Of a stretch of 64,000 nt of DNA, positions 22,660 through 33,290 are shown one piece after another. The notes beneath the pieces are model-generated. The model was given only the letters and a program-made list of their open reading frames with translations. It had not been told where the DNA came from and searched no databases. Where the stretch lies: contig OX457027.1 in the NCBI GenBank assembly GCA_949752745.1, positions 17,626,603 through 17,690,602 of the forward strand, in the 5' to 3' direction. The stretch comes from Protula sp. h YS-2021. Its lineage: Eukaryota > Annelida > Polychaeta > Sabellida > Serpulidae. The translations under genes were made by a program, and so were the position numbers. Position 1 is the stretch's first letter. Every line of letters starts with the position of its first letter.

Positions 22660-23400
22660 GCCCCAACCGGGCGAGCCCGGAGGGGGGGGGGGGTCTATAG
22701 GATTGCCCTCTCTCCGTCCGTCCGTCCGTGTGTCATACTTTAGATGCTGTTTTGATTCCACGCAAGTTCTCCGAAACTATTTACCCTAGTCATATGCAAC
22801 CTTGCACAGTGAAATATATATACTGAAGTGCAACGTCGTGTTATTTTTCAAATCGGCCAAAAATTGCCAAAATGGCGACTTGTCAAAGATTGTGATCTTT
22901 TGAGATAGCTGCAATGTAGGACTTGGGTACTTTCCACGCGAGATCTCCGAAACTATCAAACCTAAGCATATGCTACCTTGTACAGTGAAAATATATATAT
23001 ATTGAAGTTGTGCAACTTTATGTTATTTTTTAAATCGGCCAAAAATTGTCAAAATGGCGACTTATCAAAAATTGTGATCTCTTGAGATAACTGCAGTGTA
23101 AGACTTTGGTGCTTTCCAGTTTAGTTCTCCGAAACCACCTTTCCTAGGCATATGCTACCTTGCACGGTGGAAATATATATATTGAAGTTGTGCAACGTCA
23201 TATTATTTTTCAAATTGGCCAAAAATTGCCAAGATTGCGAGCTGACTGTAGGGTTACACTTGGGTGCTTTCCACGTGAGTTCGTCGAAAGAGAGAGGTAA
23301 ATGCTTCAGTAGCTATTCTGATAGTCTACTGAGCTTCTGTCACAAAGACGCAACGAACACCGCACTATTTCACTGTTTCACAATATTCAAGTGATTGTTA
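22660..23400 (+). mobile_element. Hairpin-type element with (GTCC)n and ~175 bp core repeats
   Basis: The 5' hairpin CCGGGCGAGCCCGG is followed by a G run, TCTATAGGATTGCCC and a (TCCG)n tract, then three to four diverged core units with GTTCTCCGAAACTA-like starts near 22761, 22936, 23116 and 23271. The same core occurs near 38.85-39.02 kb and, reversed, near 63.07-63.35 kb. The 3' end is not clear. Non-coding. Confidence 0.65.
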
Positions 23401-23429
23401 TCGTTTACTCAATCACCGTATTCGTTTGG

Positions 23430-23660
23430 GGTCTGTGCCCTCGGCGATGGCTTCTTTTGCGATCGACCGCGTTCGGTCTGTGGGTCGTATGTCATCAGGA
23501 GCTTGTTAACACCTTAACTTAATAACTCCTGCAAGGATTTTCATGAAACTTGGTATGTAGCTTCTATGGTAAGAAACACAGATCGGTATTGTAAATGGGC
23601 CAGGTTCGTCCGAGGAAAATGGACCAGCTGGGCTTAGAAAATTTCAGCTCTTGATTAACT
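23430..23660 (+). mobile_element. Hairpin-type element fragment
   Basis: GCGATCGACCGCGTTCGGTC, GTCATCAGGAGCTTGTTAAC, GAAACTTGGTATGTAGCTTC and AAAATGGACCAGCTGG repeat the 38.57-38.76 kb segment almost in order. There is no start hairpin and no end here. Confidence 0.6.
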
Positions 23661-24256
23661 ATTGATAGCCGTATTTAACTGATGGGGGACCTGTGTGGAA
23701 TAGGTTGGCTATGCACACTGCTCTAGTTTTGGATCGTCTCGGAAAACAGAGAGACTCTCGGAAAACCGAGAGCTGTTCTCGCAAATGATTTCTCGTTATC
23801 CACAGAAGATTTCTGTCTCGAAAATTTTCTGGGGGTAAGGAGCCGGATTACAATTAAATTATTTCGTGGTTGCGCATAAATACCAAGTGTATTTGAATGA
23901 CATAGGGCTATCGGAATCGTTGTGAAGGTAAGTTCCTATAACACGAAAGACTTAGTGTGCAAAAGATTGGTGAATAGAAAAGATTGTGATTTTAAGTTAG
24001 TTATATTCGTCGCATGTTTCTTGATTTCTTAAATATATGTTTTTTACTTCCTGTAGAAATAGTTGAATTTTAGTGCTTGGAGAGGTCGGGCTAAGGGGAA
24101 CCATCTTTGCGAGGTTGTGGAAAAATTTTTAGTCGTCCGAAGGGCTATATGATACCCTTATACAATTGTTTTGTTTTGCTTAACGAGATGTATCCAAGGA
24201 GCCAGAATACCGGAAGTTATACAGAAACTCAATGGTTGATTAATTCTGGTCCGTGG

Positions 24257-25149
24257 AAGGGTTGGCATGTTTCTTCCATGGAGGGAAAAAAATATGGTTT
24301 TTTCCCATGGGGAAGAAATACTTTCTTCCCTTCATTTTCAGGGAAGAAATGGAAGAAACCTCAAAAGGTGTACTATTTCGAATTTCTTTCAAATAATTTG
24401 CTTAAACTGCACTCGAAGTAACTCTTGAATAGGTTCGAATTCACATATCAAACTTCTATGTAATAAATAGGATTAATAGGGATTAGATAAAGGGTCCGCT
24501 TTTTATATACTCCGGAAATATGTGCAATTTTGCGCGCCGCGATTTGGAAAGCGACGCGAATCCACATCTTTTTCTTTCATGTAAAGAAAACAATGGGGAC
24601 ACGAATCCACAGATAAACTGGCCATTGATAATTATTGAAATTTAGACTCTTGTTTCAATGAGTGTTGGAAAGCTGGGTACACTGTAATAGCCTGAGTACT
24701 TTTGGTCAAGTGTTTAAACTATGACTTTGTGTATGGGAAATTAGTGTTCCATTTTATTTGTGCTTACCTTAGATGGGGGGATTAAGTATTAAGATTAAAA
24801 GGAGGTGATAAGAAAAGGGTGTTGCGGGAGCGCATTGGCCAAGCACATGGCATAAGATCATTATTTCTTCTTCACTGTGTTTAGGTGTTACCATGTATTT
24901 TTTTCGTTTGTTTCTTTTTTCTTTTTTTTTTGTTTGTTGGCACATTTGAACAAACTAAATATTGGTTCTGTACAATCAATAAGTAGATATTACGTTGCAT
25001 TGATGTTTTCTTGACAAAGTAGGTTTCTTCCCATTTTCTTCCCACTTTCTTCCTTTTCTTCCCGGAAGAAAGGTATCTCTTCCCCTTTCTTCCCTATTTC
25101 TTCCCAGGGAAGGGAAGAAATACCTTTTTCCCGGAAGAAAACCAACCCT
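24257..25149. mobile_element. Foldback-like element with GGAAGAAA terminal arrays and 9 bp duplication
   Basis: The left arm (24258-24361) begins AGGGTTGGCATGTTTCTTCC and contains repeated GGGAAGAAAT units. The right arm (25019-25149) holds the inverted units (TTTCTTCCC) and ends GAAAACCAACCCT, matching the left terminus in reverse. GGTCCGTGG (24248-24256) and GGTCCATGG (25150-25158) flank it, a 9 bp direct repeat with one mismatch. The interior of about 650 bp shows no gene. Confidence 0.8.
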
Positions 25150-25971
25150 GGTCCATGGCCATAAGCTCATATACAAGATAGCGGAAATGTAAACAAATAC
25201 ACTTTTGCAAATTCTTTGCCAAACTGCATATTAAATATAGATATTTATAAGTAGAAATTTAGTTCAGGGAAGATTTTAAACGTGATTGCACAATGTATAG
25301 TGGCAAAAAAAAGAGGACCCAAAGGTTTAACCTCAGCAGCTGCAGGTTCAGGCTGAATCTGTATCATCTTTGTAACCTTTGAAGTGGTAAGGACTTCATC
25401 GGGCAAAACAGACCCCATTTTAACCAATGGTGCGATTAACGGTTATCACGGGATATATTTCAAGCCAGAAAAATTACAAATTTGCTACAAATAAGGACAA
25501 AATAACCACATTTATGTATTTTTTCTCGATGTTTGGAGATGCGTTCTTGTGTTTGGAGATGAGATTCTCAGTTTTCAGAGAGACCCTACGCAATGCAACC
25601 AAAAATTGGTATTAACGGGCTTGTTGTTCAGACATTTTATTTTTTATACGTTTGTACCGGAGGTTTCCGAAAAAAGCCCAGGGCTTCTATTTGGAAACTG
25701 GCCAATTTCTGGCGCTCATTTAGAAACCAACTAGAAGCCCCGGGGCTTCTATTAGGAAACAGTTTCCTAATTAGAGCCCCGGAGCATCTATTTTTTATAT
25801 GGGGGGGGGGGGGGGGGGGTTGTTGATAAGTTTTTATTGGAAAAAAAACGAAACTTTACCATCAGTCTTTTATTAAAGCGCTACATGCTGCAGATATCCG
25901 CACATAAAATAACAAAACACAAAAACAACAATAACAAAAAAAGCCTGGTAAAGTGTCCAGTGTAAAACACG

Positions 25972-26310
25972 AAGCACAGGATTAAGCAACGACGCAGAAC
26001 ATGTCTGGGGGTTTGCTTCACAACAAAGGATTAGGTGCACCGTGTCTGCATTGCGAGTTCTAAAAAGACTTGCAGGGAAGGAGGGGCAGCATCACGCCGC
26101 CCGTTTCAGCACTGAGCCCGTTATATTTTCAGTAATACTCCGGAGTTAAAGTGGCAGTGGGGAGGGGGTGTCTGTTCGCCTTGTGCGAAGCACAGGATTA
26201 ATCAACGACGCAGAACATGTCCAGGGGCTGCCTCATATCAAAGGATTAAGTGCACCGTGTCTACATTGCGAGTAAGTACGAGTTCTAAAAAGACTTACAG
26301 GGAAGGAGGG
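25972..26310. repeat. ~125 bp direct repeat pair
   Basis: CACGAAGCACAGGATTAAGC through AGACTTGCAGGGAAGGAGGG at 25972-26085 recurs at 26184-26308 with substitutions. Non-coding. Confidence 0.75.
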
Positions 26311-26355
26311 GGCTTTTATTAGGAAACGATTTGTTCGTGTCTTTATTTTAACATA

Positions 26356-26745
26356 GTGCAAATGTTTACTGCGAAGTTTCTTTTCATTTCCGTTGAAAAT
26401 GTATTTTTGGCGATTTTTTTATTTTTGAATTATATTTTTTGGCCATATTGTTGCGATATCTCCGAATGGGTTTGTTGGATTAGGCTGAAACTTGGCAGGA
26501 AGAACTCACAAAACGTGGCAATGTTTACTTCATTTTCTTCATTTCCATTGAAAATGTATTTTTGGCGAATTTTTCAATTTTTGATTTTTAACTTTTTTGG
26601 CCATAATTGTTGCGATGTCTCCGAAACCGTTTGTTGGATTAGGCTGACACATGGTAAGAAGAACCCATATGTAGTGGAAATGTTTACTGCGAAGTTTTTC
26701 TTCATTTTTTTTTAAAATGTATTTTTGGCGATTTTTTTTCCACAT
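26356..26745. repeat. ~162 bp tandem core repeat, 2.4 units
   Basis: Units beginning TGTTTACTGCGAAGTTTC or an equivalent recur near 26362, 26521 and 26680, with GAAAATGTATTTTTGGCGA and GTTTGTTGGATTAGGCTGA in each. They resemble core units of the hairpin-type elements. Confidence 0.75.
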
Positions 26746-27144
26746 GACTGATTGGGGGCGGGGGAGACATATCCGATTTTGTTTTAACAAAAACACTGGC
26801 CAATCTAGTTTTAACTCCAAATAGAAGCCTCGGGGCTTCTATTGGGAAACAGTTTCCTTATAAGAGACCAGGGGCTTTTAAATGGTCTTGGGACATTTTG
26901 TACCTTTGCCACTTTGTACCTTGCCATTTTGTACCATCGCGAAAGACGTTTTGTACCTTTTTTGGGACACTTTATACCTCCGCGAAAGACGTTTTTTTAC
27001 CTTTTCTGTCACTTTGTACCTTACCACTTTGTGCCTTTTTAAGTCATTTTGTACCCTCTTTAAGATGAGAAAAAGTACAACCAAGGTTAATTTTGCATAT
27101 TTTATTGTCAATTTTTACGCTTCTTTACAATACAATACTTTTTA

Positions 27145-27305
27145 GCTCGCGGTCCCGTGGGACCCAAATCTCGAAAACCAGGAGTCCTGTGGCAATGTCG
27201 TGAGGTTCCGAAACAGGAGAATTATAAGAAGACACTGGGGTCCCCTAGACAGAAACTACAGGGGTCCCAAGCCAAGTTTCAGGGACCCCGGGACCCCGTT
27301 AACTT
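27145..27305. repeat. Array of GGGACCCC/GGGGTCCC subrepeats
   Basis: Repeated GTGGGACCC, GGGGTCCC and GGGACCCC motifs separated by 15-25 bp. It resembles a solo arm of yet another foldback-like family. Confidence 0.5.
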
Positions 27306-27340
27306 TACGCCCTGCCAGGCTTGTTTGCCCGTTTTTATCC

Positions 27341-28210
27341 CAGCCGGCTTTGTCGGACTGGGTTAGTCGTATCACTATAGGGGGCTTGAATGTATGTGCG
27401 TATGTTAAACTTTTTCTTTAAAATGCTACTCCTCTACAGTTTTGCTCCAATCGTTTTGATATTACGCAAATGACAATGAAATACGGAAATGCTGGAATTT
27501 TAAAAAATTTGTAAAATTGTGTAAATAACGGTAAATACGTGAATCGTCAAAACCCAACCTGTCAAACATCCCTTTTCGGGTAGCTTCCACCCCCGAAAAC
27601 TCGTTTTTGTGTATTAAAATTCTGAAAAATTCTTGTAGTATGCCCGTTCCACATCGTCTGTTTTGGAAATTCTCACATTCAACGCACTTTACTATGTGTT
27701 GACGCGATCGAATGCCCTCTTTGCACGACAGGCATTATCAAAAACATTTTTGAAGCCTTGCGTGCTTTTAGAATTTCAAAATATATTCTGATGCAGTCTA
27801 CAAAGTTATGTTAAAACTAAATTATTTTCCAAAATTATCCAAATTGAAAAGTTGAGCCGATAATTTAATCCAACTTACAAAATATCCGATTCAGCACTGG
27901 TTAGCAGTTTAATAGGTGATTTACCTAGCAAAGAATCGCAGCTGTATGTATGCTATTTTAGAAGACTGGTGCTGAAAGTCCAGCCAATTACAGCGATTTT
28001 GCAGAGTAACCCCTGAGTAGATTGACTCAGTCTAGTTGAGTAACTGCCTAGAAAATCTGCTCGAAATGATTGCATTTAATATACTCCCAGAGCTGATCAA
28101 TTCTGGCCCATTCACTGAGTAACTCTATAACATAAACTCAAGTAATGCAATGAACACTGGTAAGAAAAGTTACTCGGGATGATTGCAATCACGGTAAAGC
28201 CACTTTACGG
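27341..28210 (+). mobile_element. Hairpin-type element nested in foldback-like element
   Basis: The 5' hairpin CCCAG-CCG ... CGGACTGGG (27341-27363) is followed by GTATCACTATAGG, ATGTATGTGCGTATG and TTTAAAATGCTACTCC, the same order as the 44.45 kb copy. The 3' end is not identified; 28210 is only an outer guess. Confidence 0.5.
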
Positions 28211-29274
28211 AATGGCCTCCAAACCTATCCTACAGGTTATTGCAATTAATAAATAAACATGTTTTCACTGAAATGAAGGCCAGGTATAGCAACCGGTATT
28301 TAATTTTTCGTTTTGCACGCATTGCACGTGTAAAAAAGGTATAAAATGGTAAGGTATAAAGTGGCAGAAAAGGTATAAAAAACGTCTTTCGCGGAGGTAC
28401 AAAGTGTCCCAAAATATGAGGTACAGAGTGTCCAATAAGGTACAAAATGACGGAGGTACAAAGTGTCCCAACCCCTTTTAAATTGGGGGAGCTTCTTTTC
28501 GGAAACTCCCGGTACAGTTTTTTGTGATACTTCTTAGCATGTTGGGTTCATCTGCATCGCATTTTGATGACTATACGAGGGAGAGGAGATCGAATTGGTT
28601 GCAACGGATCATAAGTGGTGATAACAAAATGTTAACTTTTGATTAAACTGAATAGGCCAAATGTACATTTGCCAATTTAATATTCCTTATTTTGCGATAT
28701 TTGGTAAATAAAAATTATTTTAAGCCATGGAAGATATTCTTTTCAAATTCTCCAGTTTGGATCTATTGTAACCATTCGATATCCCTCTCGCATTGTCCCT
28801 TTCCAATAACGCACCTTTTTAAATGGAGATTTTATTACCGGGCCCCAATGGATAACATCAGGGCCTCTAGTGTATCTAACAATTACGAGTTGAATAGTGA
28901 ATGGAAGTGAAAACCTCATGTTAGTGAAAAGAAAACGTAAAAATTAACAGTTGTCTTTTGTTTTTGTCATTTTTGAATTGCGGATAAAAGGGCTCGGGAC
29001 GAACGATGGCATGAACAAGGGTGGGGGGGGGGTTTAGGGGGGAGGGGGGGCTGTGATATATTTTACTCAACGATGCAGAAATGAGACGCTTTTTAAACCT
29101 TCATTTTGCATGAAAAAAAAGCTTTTTCTGCGAAGAGGAAGTTTCTCTAAATTTCTTTTAGTGGAGATTTACCTTATTAGCCCAGCTTACGTTACACGTA
29201 AGCTGGGGTATTCCTATCGGTCTACGGATGGCGTCTAGTTAGTTAGTTAGTTAGTTAGTTAGTTCGCTGTTAAC

Positions 29275-30505
29275 TTTGTTTCAAAATGCATCTCCTCCTA
29301 AAATTTTGATCCGATGTCATTTACTTTTGGTGTGAGGCATCCCGAAGGGGTCGTGCATACGGCTTGTGCTTTTCTAGTCGATCGGGTGATTTTTGAATTT
29401 TTGGCGAATTTTTAAAGAAAAAAATTAAAAATGTATCTCCTCCTACATTTTTGACATGATGTCATTTATTTTTGGTATGAGGCACCCCTAAAGGGTCGTG
29501 CATACGGCTTGTGCTTTATTAATCGATCGGACAATTTTTGTATTTTTGGGGATATTTTTAAGCAAAAATTTTGAAAAAAATGCATCTTCTCCTACAATTT
29601 TGATTCAATGTCATTTATTTTTGGTGTGAGGATTTCCTAAGCGGTCTTGCATACGGCTTGTGCTTTTTTAGTCGATCGGGTGATTTTTGAATTTTTGGGG
29701 ATTTTTTAAAGAAATTTTAAAATGTATCTCCTCTTACATTTTTGACCCGATGTCATTTATTTTTGGTATGAGGCACCCCTAAAGGGTCGTGCATACGGCT
29801 TATGCTTTTTTAGTTTGTATTTTTGGGGAATTTTTTAAGCAAAATTTTCGAAAATAATTCAAAATGCATCTACCCCTACAATTTTGATTTGATGTCATTT
29901 ATTTTTGGTTTGAGTGCATACGGCTTGTGCTTTTTAGTCGATCGGGCAGTTTTTGTATTTTAAGGGAGTTTTTGAAGAAAAAAACTTCAAAATGCATTTC
30001 CCCCTACAGTTTTAAACCTTTTTTTTTTTTTTTTTCGGGGGGGGGGGGGGGTTGAGGCATCCCTAAGGGGTTGAGAATACGACTTGCGCTTTTTAGTCGA
30101 TCCGACAATTTCTGTATTTTTGGGGAATTTTTGAAGAAAAAATTCAAAATGCTTTTCCTCCTACAGTTTTTATCCGATTTCATTTATTTTTGCTATGAGG
30201 CATCCTTAGGTAGGTCTCGCATATGGCTTGTGCTATTCGACTCGACTTGGGAATTTTTGATTTCGGGGGGAAGTTTTGATGAAAATACCTCAGAATGCAT
30301 TTTCTCCTGAAGTTTTGATCAAACATCATTTATTTTGGGGCTGAGGCATGCTTAGGGTGTCGTGAATATGGCCTGTCTTTTTCAGTCGATGAGAGAATTT
30401 TTGAAGAAAAAAAATCAAAATGCATTTCCTCCTACAGTTTTTATCAGATTTCATTTATTTTCGATATGAGCCGTCTCTAGGGGGTCATGCATACGGCTTG
30501 TGCTT
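29275..30505 (+). repeat. ~127-150 bp tandem core array, nine units
   Basis: Each unit has AAAATGCATCTCCTCCTAC, GATGTCATTTATTTTTGG, GTCGTGCATACGGCTTGTGC and TAGTCGATCGGG. Unit starts lie near 29281, 29431, 29578, 29719, 29860, 29987, 30144, 30290 and 30416. The last unit runs directly into the 51 bp array. Confidence 0.9.
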
Positions 30506-32115
30506 CGACTTAAGTTGAATAGACATGCGCAGTGGTCTGGAATGCGAACCGCGCATCAACGCAGCCTAAAGAAACATGCGCACTGGTCCGAAATGCGAAC
30601 CGCACATCGAGGCAAATTAAATATACATGCGCAGTGGTCCGAAATGCGAACCGCGCATCAACGCAAGTTAAATAAACATGGGCAATGGCCTGAAATGCGA
30701 ACCGCGCATCGACGGAAGTTAAATAAACATGCGATCCGGTCCAAAATAAGCACCGCACATCAACGCAAGTTAAACAAAAATGCGCACTTGTCCGAAAAAA
30801 GGACCACGCATCGACGCAAGTTGAATAGATATGCGCAGTGGTCTGAAATGAGAACCGCGCATCAACGCAAGTTAAATAAACATGCGCAGTGGTCCGAAGA
30901 AAGAACCATGAATCGACACAAGTTGAATAGACATAAGAATCGGGCATCGACGGGACTTAAATAAACATGCGTTGTGGTCCGAAACGCAAATCGCGCGTCA
31001 ACGCAAGTTAAATGAACCTGCTCACATGTCCCAAAATGCGAACTGCGCATCAACGCAAAATATAGAAAGAGGTATACTGGTCCGAAATGCGAACCGGATA
31101 TCAACGCAAATTAAATGAACATGCACACTGGTCCGAATTGCGAACCGCACATAAGCGTAAGTTAAATAAACATTTGCACCGGTCCAAAATAAGTACATCA
31201 TCAACAAAAGTTAAATAAATATGCGCAATGGTCTAAAATGCGAACCACACATCAACACAAGTTAAAAAAAAATATGCGCGCTGGTTCGAAATGCGAACCG
31301 CACAGCAACACAAGCTAAATAAGCAAGCACACTGGACCAAAATAAGCACCTTGCATCAACACAAGTTAAATAAACATGCGCACTATTTCGAAATGCGAAC
31401 TGCCCATTAACGCATCTTAGATAACATGCGCACTATTCAAAATAAGAACTGCGCATCAACGCAACTTAAATAAACATGCGCACTGGTCCAGAATAAGAAA
31501 CGCGCATCAACTCAAGTTAAAGAAATATGCGCATTGGCCTGAAATAAGAACCGCGCATCGACGGACGTTAAATACACATACGCAGTGGTTCGATATGCGA
31601 ACCACGCGCCAACGTAAGTTAAATAAACATTTACACTGGTCTAAAATAAGCACCGCGCATCAACGCAAGTTAAGTAAATATGCGCACTTCTCCGAAATTC
31701 GAACCGCGCATCAACGGAAGTTATATAAACATGCGCAGTGGTTCGAAATGCGAACCACGCTCCAACGCAAGTTAAATAAACATTTGAACTGTTCCAAAAT
31801 GCAAACCGCGCACCAACGCAAGTTAAATAAACATAGGCACACGTCCAAAATAAGCACCGTGCATCAATGCAAGTTAAATAAACATGCAAACTGGTCCGAA
31901 ATAAGAATCGCACATCCACAAAAGGTAAAAAAAAACATGGGCGCTCGTCAGAAATGCGGACCGCACATCAACGCAAGTTAAATAAACATGTGCACTGTAA
32001 GTCTGTTCCAAAATGGGAACCGCGCATCTACGCAAAATTAAATAATCATGCGCACTTGTCTGAATAAGAACCGCTCATCAAGGCAAGTTACATAAATATG
32101 CGCACTGGTCCGAAA
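30505..32115. repeat. 51 bp minisatellite, about 31 copies
   Basis: The consensus unit contains AAGTTAAATAAACATGCGC, then ACTGGTCCGAAATGCGAACC, then GCGCATCAACGC. Because 51 is divisible by three, long open frames appear on both strands (for example 30500-30964 + and 30510-30947 -), giving 17-residue repeats. Divergence among units, frames closing irregularly and the array's position inside a mobile element argue against a protein. Confidence 0.9.
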
Positions 32116-32401
32116 TGCGAGCGTTGTTTGAAGGTATCTATGGCAGACTATCCAGTCTACCAGAGATACAAAAAAATCTGTTTCCCATTTTTGTGGGACA
32201 GAAATCTTTGTATGCATTTATCGGTCTATGTTCTGGTCCGGTGCTAAATTAATTATTGGGCTAGCTCTTTGCCGTCTCATCTTTTGAAGCCCAATTTTCA
32301 GAATGATTCCCTTGCTCATGCACGCTGGAATTGGTTTTATTGCTTTTCGTAAGCTGGGACTTTGTCCTTGGACAAACTTGTTTTAATGAAGAAAGTGCTG
32401 A

Positions 32402-32554
32402 TTATCCCCCGTGTAACGAGGGGATGTGGGTTTCAGCTTGTCCATCTGTCTGTCCGCTTTCGTGCGCCCTCGTGTCCGGGCTGTATGTTTGACTTTATTA
32501 ACATCCAATGATACTATGCATTACACGGGGGATCCCGGCTCACTGAGGCTCTAG
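32402..32554 (+). mobile_element. 153 bp minimal hairpin-type element
   Basis: The 5' hairpin ATCCCC-CGTGTAACGA-GGGGAT (32404-32425) is followed by CTGTCTGTCCGC. Near the 3' end TTACACGGGGGAT (32521-32533) is the reverse of the 5' ATCCCCCGTGTAA, and the element ends CTAG (32551-32554) before a T run. There is no core array. It starts 21 bp after the end of the 3.2 kb element. Confidence 0.75.
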
Positions 32555-33009
32555 TTTTTTAAAGGTTTTGTAAGAGTTATTAAGGCTTAGATTTCTGCTA
32601 TTTTCATATCGTTCCTGTCGTAACGACCCGAGCTAAAGCGCCTGTGGCGCAAAACCCTTAACGGCCTCAAAAAAAAAATCAAAATTGGACGAAATTGCTT
32701 CTACTATATAGCGAATTAAATTTTTTTCGATCTCGTCCAGCGAACTGAACACATAATATAGTTCTTACAATTCGGGTCTTTCCAGTGGATGTTTCGACTG
32801 CAGATCCATTGAATAACGAGGGAAGGAGCTGTAATTGGTTACAGTAGGTACAATAGATGAAAACAGAATGTAACACTCCGACTGTTATTATTAAATCATG
32901 AAAATTTGGTAACCGTTAGTCTGAAATTTTCTATGTTTTTGGACACTTGTCAAACGAAACTGGTTTGCAGCCATGGAAGATATTCTGTTTCATTTCACCA
33001 ATCTGAATC

Positions 33010-33290
33010 GGTAACTGGTCAGCTGGGCGACAAATCAGCCGGGCGACTTGACAGTCAAGTGGGCGACAGCTCTGGTGTCAACAAAACGACAAAAGTACGG
33101 TCATTTAGGCGACAACAGAAGTTAACTGGGCGATAAAATTAAACCGTGTGATAATTTAACGGTTATTAACTTGACGGCGACAAGTAAGCTGAATGACAGT
33201 CAACTGGGCGAAAAAAGGCAAGTCGGCGACAACTCTGGGACAACAGGGAGCTAAAAGGCGGTCACCTTGGTGACAAATGAAATTGAACGG
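33010..33290. repeat. Solo array of (A)CTGGGCGACA subrepeats
   Basis: About twelve degenerate units (CAGCTGGGCGACAA, CAGCCGGGCGACTTG, AAGTGGGCGACAGCTC and so on) spaced 15-25 bp. No inverted partner lies within 5 kb. It resembles one arm of a foldback-like element. Confidence 0.65.

Larger units (their letters stand above)
26884..28474. mobile_element. Foldback-like element with CATTTTGTACC arrays and exact 9 bp duplication
   Basis: The left arm (26884-27055) begins GGTCTTGGGACATTTTGTACC-like and repeats (A/T)CTTTGTACCTT and GCGAAAGACGTTTT. The right arm (28337-28474) has the inverted units (AAAACGTCTTTCGC, GGTACAAAGTGTCCCAACCC). CTTTTAAAT flanks both sides (26875-26883; 28475-28483), an exact 9 bp duplication. 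It sits inside the 25.65-28.5 kb element and itself contains a GGGACCCC array and a hairpin-type element. Confidence 0.85.
25653..28516. mobile_element. Foldback-like element with GGGGCTTCTATT units, interrupted by nested elements
   Basis: The left terminus TGTACCGGAGGTTTCCGAAA and right terminus TTCGGAAACTCCCGGTACA are inverted repeats. Arm units of GGGGCTTCTATTRGGAAAC lie at 25676-25790 on the left and near 26307, 26822-26880 and 28484-28510 on the right. The 26884-28474 element interrupts the right arm. Between the arms are a 125 bp direct repeat and a 162 bp core array. Confidence 0.65.
29179..32380 (+). mobile_element. 3.2 kb hairpin-type (Helentron-associated-like) element with two tandem arrays
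   Basis: The 5' end is a perfect hairpin CCCAGCTTACGT-TAC-ACGTAAGCTGGG (29181-29207). It is followed by a (TTAG)n tract, nine ~140 bp units (29275-30505) and about 31 units of 51 bp (30505-32115). Near the 3' end CGTAAGCTGGG (32348-32358) repeats the 5' inverted repeat. A second hairpin TTTGTCC-TT-GGACAAA (32361-32376) and terminal CTTG (32377-32380) follow. This is the layout described for pearl/HINE elements. It has no coding capacity of its own. Confidence 0.75.

Noticed and set aside
26842..27145. Cys/Phe-rich overlapping frames on both strands
   Set aside because: They are translations of the CATTTTGTACC subrepeat arm.
30500..30964. 155-codon + strand frame and matching - strand frame with 17-residue repeats
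   Set aside because: They arise from the 51 bp tandem repeat, are open on both strands and lie within a mobile element; no sign of coding constraint.
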